Assembly (NCBI GenBank): GCA_030040475.1
Contig: JASHTQ010000271.1
Span: 1-11,987 of the forward strand
DNA length: 11,987 nucleotides
Source of the DNA: Streptosporangiaceae bacterium
Lineage (GTDB): Bacteria; Actinomycetota; Actinomycetes; Streptosporangiales; Streptosporangiaceae
Direction of reading: 5' to 3'
Shown here: in pieces, positions 6,671 through 11,777 of the stretch
How the letters are laid out: every line of letters begins with the position of its first letter
Position numbering within the stretch: position 1 is the stretch's first letter
Notes under the pieces: model-generated
What the model saw: the letters and a program-made list of their open reading frames with translations, nothing else
Told to the model about the DNA's origin: nothing
The model's database searches: none
Made by a program: the position numbers and the translations under genes

Positions 6671-7111
6671 CTAGGGCTGAGACGCCCCCGGCGTCATCTG
6701 CGCGGTGATGTCACGCGATATACCGAACGTCCCCATGACCCGCCCGCGCTCGTCCCGCAGCGGCAGCTTGGTGGTCATCACCCAGGCATCCGCCCGGTCC
6801 TTATACGTCTCCCGCTCAACCTTCCCGACAAGCGGCTGACCGGTGCGCATGATCTCCTGCTCGTCAATTCGGGCCGCATAGGCGTGCGAGTAACTGAACA
6901 CGTCGAAGTCCGTCTTCCCGATCAGCTCCTCCGCCGTCCGCCCGGGAGCGTACGCGGCGATAAAGCCGCTGTTGACGAGGACGAACCGGCTGAGCAGGTC
7001 CTTGAAATAGATGCGGAAGTCGGTAGCGGCCAGGAGGTTGTTCATGCAGATGAGCTTCAGCTCGCGCTGCTGCTCGCCGCCCTGCAGCCCTGGTTGCGAT
7101 CCGGCCATCAT
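6671..7111 (-). CDS. Small PAS-domain protein
   Basis: A 146-residue protein that is essentially one PAS domain (about 30-140). The pattern is typical: FRIYFKDLLSRFVLVNSGFI (strand, loop, strand), EELIGKTDFDVFS before the middle helices, a charged segment with GKVERETYKDRADAWV, and the closing strands TTKLPLRDERGRVMGTFGIS followed by RDIT. There is no kinase, cyclase, phosphodiesterase or DNA-binding domain, so it is either a stand-alone sensor or protein-interaction module or a reduced relative of a larger signalling protein. The ligand is unknown. The start is uncertain: ATG 7111 or 7108 just after a GGGGGG tract, with an internal ATG at 7045 also possible. It is divergent from the MFS transporter gene and shares a palindromic control region with it. 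Confidence 0.82.
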   Translation of the reverse strand: MMAGSQPGLQGGEQQRELKLICMNNLLAATDFRIYFKDLLSRFVLVNSGFIAAYAPGRTAEELIGKTDFDVFSYSHAYAARIDEQEIMRTGQPLVGKVERETYKDRADAWVMTTKLPLRDERGRVMGTFGISRDITAQMTPGASQP

Positions 7112-7130
7112 CCCCCCGAAAATCGCGGAT

Positions 7131-7158
7131 CGTTACTCTCCGTATAAGGGTAGTAACG
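7131..7158. promoter_or_regulatory. Operator-like palindrome between the PAS and MFS genes
   Basis: CGTTACT at 7131-7137 is matched by its reverse complement AGTAACG at 7152-7158. The inner bases CTCC and GGGT extend the dyad to 11-bp arms with one mismatch and one wobble around a central GTATAA. On the minus strand the centre reads CTTATAC, a good -10 for the PAS gene, placing a start near 7135 with a 24-nt leader. A dimeric regulator bound here would cover that promoter and could affect the divergent MFS gene. The regulator is not identified. Confidence 0.55.
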
Positions 7159-7212
7159 TTTCGCCATCCAGGATACGTTCCGACGGTGTTACATTTGCCT
7201 AGCGTGCGGCGA

Positions 7213-8481
7213 ATGATCGCTGATCGGAGTGTCGGGAGGCAGGCGGAGGCCAACCCGCGGGGTCCTTACCTGACGCTGTTCGGCCAGCCCGTGCTGCGCG
7301 GGCTCGCCGTGGCCGACGTCTGCGCTCGCCTCCCGCAGGGCATGGTCACCATCACCCTGCTGCTTGTTGCGGCCCAGCACGCCTCGATGACCGTGGCCGG
7401 CCTGGTGGTGGCGGCGTACACGCTGGGCCAGGCCCTGACGGCCCCGCTGCGAGGCCGCCTGGCCGACCGCCACGGCCTGGTCCCGACCGCCGCGATCTGC
7501 GGTGCGGGCTACGCGCTGGCCCTGCTTACGCTGCTGGCCGCCGCCCTTGCCCGTGCCCCCGCCGCAGCGCTCATCGCCGCCGCGCCGGCGGCCGGCCTGC
7601 TAAGCCCCCCGCTGAGCCCGGGGATGCGCAGCCTGTGGTCCACCTACGCGGCCGACACCCTCAGGCAGACCGCCTTCGCCCTGGACGCCGCCATCTTCGA
7701 CCTCTCCTACATCATCGGCCCGGTTCTGGCCAGCGCCCTGGCAACCGGCCTAGCCCCCGCCGCCGCGGTAACCGTCCTGCTAGCCCTCACCGCCGCCGCA
7801 GTCCTGATCATCGGCACCCACCGCCCCGCCGCCCGCCCGCAAACCCATCGCGCGCGCACCCGGCCGAGCTCTCCCGTCCCGCTGCGCTCTCCCGTCCGGC
7901 TGCGCTCTCCCGTCCCGCTGCGCTCTCCCGCCCTGCGCAGGCTTCTCGTCACCGCGGCGCTTGCCAACGCCGCCCTGAGCGCCACCGAGGTCGCGCTCAC
8001 CGCCTACGTCCGCCACCACCATGCCCTGTGGGCGTCCGGCCCGGTGCTCGCCGAGGTCTCGGTCGGCAGCATCCTCGGCAGCCTGCTGCTCGGCGCGCGC
8101 ACGTTCGCCGCCACGTCACGGTACGGCCGGCTGCTCGGCTTGCCCCGGCTGCTGGCCGGCTATGCCCTTGGCCTGGCCGTCCTGACCGCGGCCGGGCTTT
8201 ACCCGCCGCTGCTCGCCGTGGCCGCCCCGCTGGCCGGCCTCTGCCTCGGCCCTACCCTGGCAACGCTGTTCGGCATGGCGGCGGGCGCGGCGCCCTCCGG
8301 CAGCGGCACCGAGACCCAGGCCTGGCTCAACTCGATCATGAACGGCGGGGCCGCCGGAGGCGCCGCCCTCGCCGGTCTCTCCTCCGGCGAGCCCATCCTC
8401 GCCCTCGGCCTCGCCGCCGTGACCGCGGCCGCGGCTGCCCTCAGCGCCGTCGTCCACGCACCCAAGGAGGTCAGCCGTTGA
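7213..8481 (+). CDS. MFS transporter
   Basis: A 422-residue major facilitator superfamily protein with about 12 hydrophobic helices split by a central cytoplasmic loop. The signature between TM2 and TM3 is present as APLRGRLADRHGLVPT (the G-x-L-a-D-r-x-G motif). Later helices are Ala/Gly-rich (AAPLAGLCLGPTLATLFGMA, NGGAAGGAALAGL). The central loop, about residues 209-243, is unusually Arg/Pro/Ser-rich and includes a tandem hexapeptide repeat. The transported substrate cannot be inferred; efflux is a common role for this type. The start is probably ATG 7213, with upstream in-frame GTG 7186 and TTG 7195 as alternatives. A TAGCGT at 7200-7205 could be a -10 for a leaderless transcript. The 3' end carries AAGGAGG for the next gene, whose TTG start overlaps this stop. 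Confidence 0.9.
   Translation: MIADRSVGRQAEANPRGPYLTLFGQPVLRGLAVADVCARLPQGMVTITLLLVAAQHASMTVAGLVVAAYTLGQALTAPLRGRLADRHGLVPTAAICGAGYALALLTLLAAALARAPAAALIAAAPAAGLLSPPLSPGMRSLWSTYAADTLRQTAFALDAAIFDLSYIIGPVLASALATGLAPAAAVTVLLALTAAAVLIIGTHRPAARPQTHRARTRPSSPVPLRSPVRLRSPVPLRSPALRRLLVTAALANAALSATEVALTAYVRHHHALWASGPVLAEVSVGSILGSLLLGARTFAATSRYGRLLGLPRLLAGYALGLAVLTAAGLYPPLLAVAAPLAGLCLGPTLATLFGMAAGAAPSGSGTETQAWLNSIMNGGAAGGAALAGLSSGEPILALGLAAVTAAAAALSAVVHAPKEVSR
7868..7938 (+). repeat. 18-bp tandem repeat in the MFS gene
   Basis: The unit GCTCTCCCGTCCCGCTGC is present at 7868-7885, 7886-7903 (one change, C to G) and 7904-7921, followed by a partial, degenerate fourth copy to 7938. Because 18 is a multiple of 3 the frame is kept, and each copy encodes about RSPVPL in the central cytoplasmic loop. 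Copy number could vary among strains without breaking the protein. Confidence 0.88.
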
Positions 8482-9063
8482 GCCCATGGACCACCGAGCG
8501 GGTACTGGCCGCGGCCGCCGCGATGGAGTGGTGCCCGGAGGGCTCCATCGAGATCCGCACCGATGACTGCCGGTTCATCAGGTACCCGGACTGGGTGGTC
8601 AACCCTACCTTTCCCGCCGCCCGTCGGCGTGACCATCGAACTGGTCCGCGACGAGCGCACCTTCCGCGCCGCCTCGGACGTCACCGTCCAGGGCTGGGAG
8701 CGCCCCGAACCCGATCAGGCCGAATTCGCCCGCCAGCTCGACGAGGCCCTGATCGGCCTGGAGCAATGGTCCGATTTCCGCGTGGTCGCGTTCGTCGATG
8801 GCTGGCACGCCTCAACCGGCGGCTGCACGCTGGCCGGCGACGTGGCCCAGCTCTGGGGCGCGGTCACCCTCCCGCCCTTCCGCCACCGCGGCGCCTACCG
8901 CGCCGTCCTGGCCGAACGCCTCCGCCTAGCCCGCCGGCACGGTGCGGACCTGGCCCTGGTCAAGGGCCGCGCCGCCACCTCCGCCCCGATCCTGCTCCGC
9001 GCCGGCTTCACCGACCATGGCCATGACCGCTGCTACTGGCTCCCGATCCCCGAAGATTCATGA
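8478..9063 (+). pseudogene. GNAT N-acetyltransferase, disrupted by frameshift and probable internal deletion
   Basis: Two reading frames together make one acetyltransferase. The first starts at TTG 8478, overlapping the MFS stop (TTGA) with a perfect AAGGAGG 8 nt upstream. It reads MSPWTTERVLAAAAAMEW and continues through RTDDCRFIRYPDWVVNPTFP. Near 8610-8628 the coding sense moves to the +1 frame (GVTIELVRDERTFRAA) and runs to the TGA at 9061. The second part has the acetyl-CoA-binding segment (LWGAVTLPPFRHRGAYRAVL) and the ending LALVKGRAATSAPILLRAGF. From memory of this family, intact members are about 250 residues with some 50-60 residues between these halves; here the sum is about 195, so a deletion plus frame change is likely. 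A shorter protein from ATG 8563 or GTG 8629 would keep the GNAT core. A sequencing error could explain the frame but not the shortening. Confidence 0.72.
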
Positions 9064-9187
9064 AGACACGTTCGTACGGGGTTTTCTCATTTTTATTCCG
9101 AACGGGCGGTGGTGCGTGTCCCGCGAAGGCGAGCCGGCGCGTGACCCCGTAGTAGCCACGAGTATACGCTCGATGTATTCTGGGGTG
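9064..9187. promoter_or_regulatory. Intergenic spacer with AT-rich patch and inverted repeat
   Basis: This 124-bp gap lies between the GNAT remnant and PadR. Bases 9081-9098 (GTTTTCTCATTTTTATTC) are strikingly AT-rich for this genome, and are bracketed by CGTTCG (9069-9074) and CGAACG (9099-9104). The loop is too long for a standard intrinsic terminator, although the T-tracts might help end GNAT transcripts. The right-hand end holds the PadR promoter and operator. Confidence 0.4.
9161..9181 (+). promoter_or_regulatory. PadR-type operator overlapping a probable leaderless promoter
   Basis: AGTATAC (9161-9167), seven bases, then GTATTCT (9175-9181) form an inverted repeat matching at six of seven positions. 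It resembles the ATGTAT/ATACAT-like dyads bound by PadR regulators upstream of their own genes. The right arm contains TATTCT (9176-9181), which fits a -10, with TAGCCA at 9153-9158 as a weak -35 at 17-bp spacing. The start would fall at about 9188, the A of the padR-type ATG, so the mRNA is probably leaderless and autoregulated. This is inferred from sequence. Confidence 0.55.
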
Positions 9188-9712
9188 ATGAGCGTTCCGC
9201 TGACATTGCTGGGCCTGCTGGAGCGGGAGCCGAGCCACGGCTACGACCTGAAGCGGGATTACGACACCTACTTCGGCCGGGGCAAGCCACTGCCCTACGG
9301 CCAGGTCTACGCGACCCTGTCCCGGCTGGCCCGGGATGGCAAGGCGATCGCGGGGCCGGCCGAGCCCGGTGAGGGCCCGGATCGCAAGCGCTACGTCATC
9401 ACCGACGGCGGCATCAGGGACGTCGAGCACTGGCTGTCCGAGCCTGCCGCGCCCGAGCCGCACCTGCAGACGGTGCTGTTCACGAAGGTAGTGCTGGCCC
9501 TGATGCTCGGCCGCCCGGCCGACCGCTACCTGGATCTCCAGCGGGCGGCTCACTTGCAGCGCATGCGCGAGCTCACCGAGCTCAAGCAGCAGGACAGCCT
9601 CGTCGACACGCTGCTCGCCGACCACGGCCTGTACCACCTGGAGGCGGACCTGCGCTGGATCGACCACACCGCCGCCCGGCTGGACATCCTGGCCAGGGAG
9701 GTGAAGGGGTGA
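9188..9712 (+). CDS. PadR-family transcriptional regulator
   Basis: A 174-residue regulator. The N-terminal winged helix (about 1-85) has the family signature LTLLGLLEREPSHGYDLKR, then GKPLPYGQVYATLSRLARDG and the wing GPDRKRYVITDGG. The C-terminal half (about 95-174) is the helical Vir_C-type dimerisation domain (QRAAHLQRMRELTELKQQD, HLEADLRWIDHTAARLDILA). I chose ATG 9188 over ATG 9173 because translation from it gives the conserved start MSVPLTLLGLL and it matches the predicted transcription start. PadR regulators of this type commonly repress themselves and a following ABC-transporter operon. Here the stop overlaps a GTG (GTGA) that opens an ABC ATPase, but that gene has lost nearly all its coding sequence, so the regulator has probably lost its main local target. 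Confidence 0.92.
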   Translation: MSVPLTLLGLLEREPSHGYDLKRDYDTYFGRGKPLPYGQVYATLSRLARDGKAIAGPAEPGEGPDRKRYVITDGGIRDVEHWLSEPAAPEPHLQTVLFTKVVLALMLGRPADRYLDLQRAAHLQRMRELTELKQQDSLVDTLLADHGLYHLEADLRWIDHTAARLDILAREVKG

Positions 9713-9875
9713 CCGCAGCCGCGATCGCCGAGGCATGCGGCATCGCCAAGTCGTTCGGCCCGACCCCGGCACCACGGTGATCATCGTGACCCATGACGCC
9801 AGGGTCGCCGCCTACGCCGCCAGGGAGGTTGTCGTCAGGGACGACAAGGCCGGCTCCCGCGCGGGGATAGCGTAG
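9709..9875 (+). pseudogene. ABC transporter ATP-binding protein remnant (internal deletion)
   Basis: Only the two ends of an ATPase survive. The 5' end starts at GTG 9709, overlapping the PadR stop with a rich GGGAGGTGAAGG just upstream. It reads MTAAAIAEACGIAKSFGPTP and stops at 9780, which is the usual first strand of an ABC ATPase. In another frame from about 9765 to the TAG at 9875 comes GTTVIIVTHDARVAAY and then AAREVVVRDDKA, the H-loop strand (catalytic His in THD) and the C-terminal strands of MacB/LolD-type ATPases. Walker A, Q-loop, signature and Walker B, roughly 170-190 residues, are missing, so no active ATPase can be made. The permease that should follow is also absent. An open frame ATG 9735-9875 could still encode 46 residues. 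Identity is inferred from the motifs. Confidence 0.75.
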
Positions 9876-9909
9876 GCAGCACGCATCGTCGTGACGAGGA
9901 GAGTCAGAA

Positions 9910-10119
9910 ATGCCGCTGAGCGCCCGTAACCAGATACCTGCCCGGGTCACCAGGATCCACAGCGGGGAAGCCATCGCGAACGTCGAACTGGACGCGTGCG
10001 GCGACCGCCTGGTGGCCTCGATCACCGTGGAGGCCGTCAAGGAGCTCGGCCTTGCCGAGGGCAGCGAGGTCGTCGCGGTCATCAAGGCCTCGGACGTGAT
10101 CATCGCGACGAACCCCTGA
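9910..10119 (+). CDS. Molybdate-binding Mop/TOBE-domain protein (molbindin-like)
   Basis: A 69-residue single Mop domain. The family signature SARNQ is at 4-8, followed by strands IPARVTRIHSGEAIANVELD, then LVASITVEAVKELGLAEGSE and VVAVIKASDVIIAT. Such proteins assemble into small cytoplasmic oligomers that bind molybdate or tungstate, for storage or homeostasis, and the same domain occurs in ModE and ModC. The start is supported by GAGGAG about 8-12 nt upstream of ATG 9910. No modABC or molybdopterin genes are in view. The gene follows the ABC-ATPase remnant by 34 nt and may be read from the PadR promoter. The last two residues and the stop lie inside a 14-bp tandem repeat. Confidence 0.88.
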   Translation: MPLSARNQIPARVTRIHSGEAIANVELDACGDRLVASITVEAVKELGLAEGSEVVAVIKASDVIIATNP

Positions 10120-10164
10120 CGGCGAACCCCCGACGGCGAACCCCTGACGACGAACCCCCGACGG
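10109..10164. repeat. Four tandem copies of a 14-bp repeat
   Basis: The unit CGAACCCCTGACGG occurs at 10109-10122, 10123-10136, 10137-10150 and 10151-10164, with the ninth base alternating T, C, T, C and one further change in copy 3. That alternation suggests duplication of a 28-bp dimer. Copy 1 supplies the stop codon of the Mop gene, and the array fills most of the gap to the convergent cupin gene. On the minus strand it presents four runs of G (4 or 5 each) 9-10 nt apart. Confidence 0.92.
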
Positions 10165-10179
10165 CGAGCAGCCAGATCG

Positions 10180-10599
10180 TCAGCCACCGGCCCGAGCGTC
10201 ACCGTGCGCCGCGTACTCGGCGTCATCGACCGGCCCGAGCCAGGTCGTGGTGCCCAGCGACGTCGCGACGTGCAGCATGAGCGTCTGCGGTCCGCCGCCG
10301 TGCCAGTGCGGCACCCCGGGCTCGGTCCACACCGTGTCGCCGGCGCTGATCGCCTGGGCCTGCTCGCCCCGGGCGCAGATCAGCCCGGCGCCGCTCGTCA
10401 CCTGGATCACCTGCCCGTGCTCATGGGAATGCCAGTAGGTCCGAGACCCGGGAGCGAAGAACACGTTGTTGACGGCCACCGAGGCCCCCGCCGCCCCGCC
10501 GGCGACCTGCAGCACGCCGTCGATCCACACGTCACCGCTGAACGTCGCCGTCCGCCGTTCCGAAGGGACCTGCCCGGCCCGCGACCTGGTTATCCGCAT
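10180..10599 (-). CDS. Cupin-domain protein
   Basis: A 139-residue single-domain cupin. Motif 1 is PGSRTYWHSHEHGQVIQVTSG, with metal-ligand candidates His57, His59 and Gln63, where the usual Glu is replaced by Gln. Motif 2 is GDTVWTEPGVPHWHGG, giving His98 (and His100). The layout resembles small cupins found alone or fused to carboxymuconolactone decarboxylase domains, but the reaction, if any, is not evident. The start ATG 10599 has a strong AGGAGGG 8 nt upstream. That ribosome-binding site and the ATG lie inside the short open frame of the upstream lactonase-like stub, so the promoter and leader of another gene now serve this one. No signal peptide is visible. Confidence 0.88.
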   Translation of the reverse strand: MRITRSRAGQVPSERRTATFSGDVWIDGVLQVAGGAAGASVAVNNVFFAPGSRTYWHSHEHGQVIQVTSGAGLICARGEQAQAISAGDTVWTEPGVPHWHGGGPQTLMLHVATSLGTTTWLGPVDDAEYAAHGDARAGG

Positions 10600-10700
10600 C
10601 TGTTGACCCTCCTGTACCGGTTCAGGTAGACCTCGCTCTTGCGAGCGTCCCTCCGGCCGTAGCGAACCGCGTGGACCTCGTACAACTCGCCGTCAGGCAC
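10590..10700 (-). pseudogene. N-terminal stub of a lactonase-type metallo-beta-lactamase gene
   Basis: From GTG 10700 the frame reads MPDGELYEVHAVRYGRRDAR followed by KSEVYLN, then changes character (RYRRVNRCG) and stops at 10590, giving 36 residues. From memory, the first 27 resemble the N-terminus of N-acyl-homoserine-lactonase-family MBL proteins, which run YEV-x-A-(L/I/V)-(R/K)-Y, a charged turn, then E-V-Y-(L) before the first beta-lactamase strands. All metal-binding motifs (HxHxDH) are missing. The stub ends across the cupin ribosome-binding site and start, as if a deletion joined the first 80 bp of one gene to the region just before another. It may be translated as a short upstream frame coupled to cupin. 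Homology rests on a short stretch and could be wrong. Confidence 0.5.
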
Positions 10701-10785
10701 GTCGGCTCCGATTACCTCTGGACGAACCGGGGCTGCAAAGATTACCGTGCAAGATCTGCCCCGGCGTGGAGGGTCGTCGACAGCC
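10701..10785. promoter_or_regulatory. Divergent control region with GATTACC repeats
   Basis: The gap between the lactonase-like stub (minus) and the MarR gene (plus) must hold both promoters. The heptamer GATTACC occurs at 10710-10716 and again at 10740-10746, 30 bp apart or about three helical turns; its reverse complement GGTAATC lies at 10800-10806 just inside the MarR gene. GCAAAGAT (10735-10742) and GCAAGAT (10749-10755) form a nearby imperfect direct repeat. These are candidate sites for the adjacent MarR regulator. The MarR ribosome-binding site GGAGGG is at 10768-10773. Confidence 0.4.
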
Positions 10786-11250
10786 ATGGACCAGGACACG
10801 GTAATCCGGCTCAGGCGCGTCGTGCTGCGGCTCGCCCGCCAGCTGCAGGCTGCATCCACCGGCGAGGGGCTCACCCCGACCCAGGCGTCCGTGCTCGGCG
10901 TCACCGCGATGCGCGGCCCGCTGAGCCTTGCCGAACTCACCGAGATCGAAGGCCTCAACCCCACCATGCTGTCCCGGGTGGTGGGCAAGCTCGACTCCAT
11001 GGACCTGATCCGCAGGCTGCGCGATCCGGAGGACTTCCGCGCGGCGCGGGTCGAGGTCACCCCGGAGGGCCAGCGCAGGTACGACAGGATCACCGCGCAG
11101 CGCACCGCGATCATCTCCGAGTGCCTGGCGGGCATGCCCGCCGATCAGGAGGCCGCCCTCGTCGCCGCGCTGCCCGCGTTCGAGCGCCTCGCCGAGGACC
11201 TGCGCACGGTCACCCGCGGCCGCGGTCATCTCGTCCGCGAGGACATCTGA
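10786..11250 (+). CDS. MarR-family transcriptional regulator
   Basis: A 154-residue winged-helix regulator of normal MarR length. Helix 1 is about 4-24. The DNA-binding domain is about 32-100, with GLTPTQASVLGVTAMRGPLS, the recognition helix in LNPTMLSRVVGKLDSMDLIR, and the wing signature DPEDFRAARVEVTPEG, a variant of the usual DPxDRRxxxVxLTxxG. The C-terminal dimerisation helices are about 105-150. I chose ATG 10786 (GGAGGG 12 nt upstream) over GTG 10747, whose extra 13 residues (QDLPRRGGSST) look non-conserved. MarR proteins normally control a divergent gene. Here that would be the lactonase-like stub and cupin transcript, so the regulator may outlive its original target. The ligand is unknown. 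Confidence 0.92.
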   Translation: MDQDTVIRLRRVVLRLARQLQAASTGEGLTPTQASVLGVTAMRGPLSLAELTEIEGLNPTMLSRVVGKLDSMDLIRRLRDPEDFRAARVEVTPEGQRRYDRITAQRTAIISECLAGMPADQEAALVAALPAFERLAEDLRTVTRGRGHLVREDI

Positions 11251-11285
11251 CCCGCGGCGCCATCTCACGAAATCCCGCCCGCGGG
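11251..11285 (+). terminator. GC-rich inverted repeat after the MarR gene
   Basis: CCCGCGG at 11251-11257, directly after the MarR stop, pairs with CCGCGGG at 11279-11285 across a 21-nt loop. There is no T-tract, so it would at best be a weak terminator or a pause between the MarR and sigma genes. It may be chance in GC-rich sequence. Confidence 0.25.
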
Positions 11286-11297
11286 CGTCTACGGAGC

Positions 11298-11777
11298 ATG
11301 ACAGGCAAGCAGCCATTCGAGGCGGTCGTCACCGCGCACGGCGGAACCGTGCTGCGGGTCTGCCGCGCCGTCCTCGGTCCCGCCGACGCCGGCGACGCCT
11401 GGTCGGAGACGTTCCTGTCCGCGATGAAGGCCTACCCCGGCCTCCCGGCCGACGCCAACGTGGAGGCCTGGCTGGTGACGATCGCGCACCGCAAGGCCAT
11501 CGACGTCACCCGCGCGGCCGCCCGCCGCGCGGTCCCGGTCGCCGACCCGCCGGAGCGGGCTACCCAGGACGAACCCGACGCCGCCAGCGACATAGCCGAG
11601 GCGCTCGCCGGGCTGCCGGCCAAGCAGAAACTGGCCGTCGCCTACCACTACCTGGCCGGGCTGCCGTACGCGGAGATCGCGGCGATCCTGGGCGGCAGCA
11701 CCGACGCCGCCCGCCGCGCCGCCGCCGACGGCATCGCCAGCCTCCGGAAAACCGCAAGGCAAGGAACACACCAATGA
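11298..11777 (+). CDS. Short ECF-type RNA polymerase sigma factor
   Basis: A 159-residue sigma-70-family protein with only regions 2 and 4. Region 2 is about 5-75: HGGTVLRVCRAVLGPADAGD, then AWSETFLSAMKAYPGL and NVEAWLVTIAHRKAIDVTRA, the last being the region 2.3-2.4 helix that melts and reads the -10. Region 4 is about 105-153: AGLPAKQKLAVAYHYLAGLP, YAEIAAILGGSTDAARRAA and DGIASLRK, the HTH that reads the -35. No anti-sigma gene is adjacent. The stop overlaps the ATG of an ogt-like alkyltransferase gene (ATGA), so the two are translated together, which hints at a role in the response to DNA alkylation. A GGAG sits only one base before the start ATG 11298, closer than usual, so the start is probable rather than certain. 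Confidence 0.88.
   Translation: MTGKQPFEAVVTAHGGTVLRVCRAVLGPADAGDAWSETFLSAMKAYPGLPADANVEAWLVTIAHRKAIDVTRAAARRAVPVADPPERATQDEPDAASDIAEALAGLPAKQKLAVAYHYLAGLPYAEIAAILGGSTDAARRAAADGIASLRKTARQGTHQ

Noticed and set aside
8610..8622. Programmed +1 frameshift in the GNAT gene
   Set aside because: There is no stop codon at the shift site and no stimulatory element that I can see, and the missing middle block points to deletion.
7635..9026. A 463-codon plus-strand frame crossing the MFS stop
   Set aside because: Only its part from 8478 to about 8612 looks like protein (the GNAT N-terminus); the rest is an out-of-frame shadow of the MFS and GNAT coding frames.
10109..10164. tRNA-like GGTTCG motifs on the minus strand, or a short CRISPR array
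   Set aside because: No acceptor, D or anticodon stems can be drawn, and the 14-bp copies are contiguous without spacers, so this is a simple tandem repeat.
10634..10647. Hairpin CGCTC-TTGC-GAGCG as a terminator
   Set aside because: The stem is five base pairs, lies within the lactonase-like stub and has no T-tract; likely chance.
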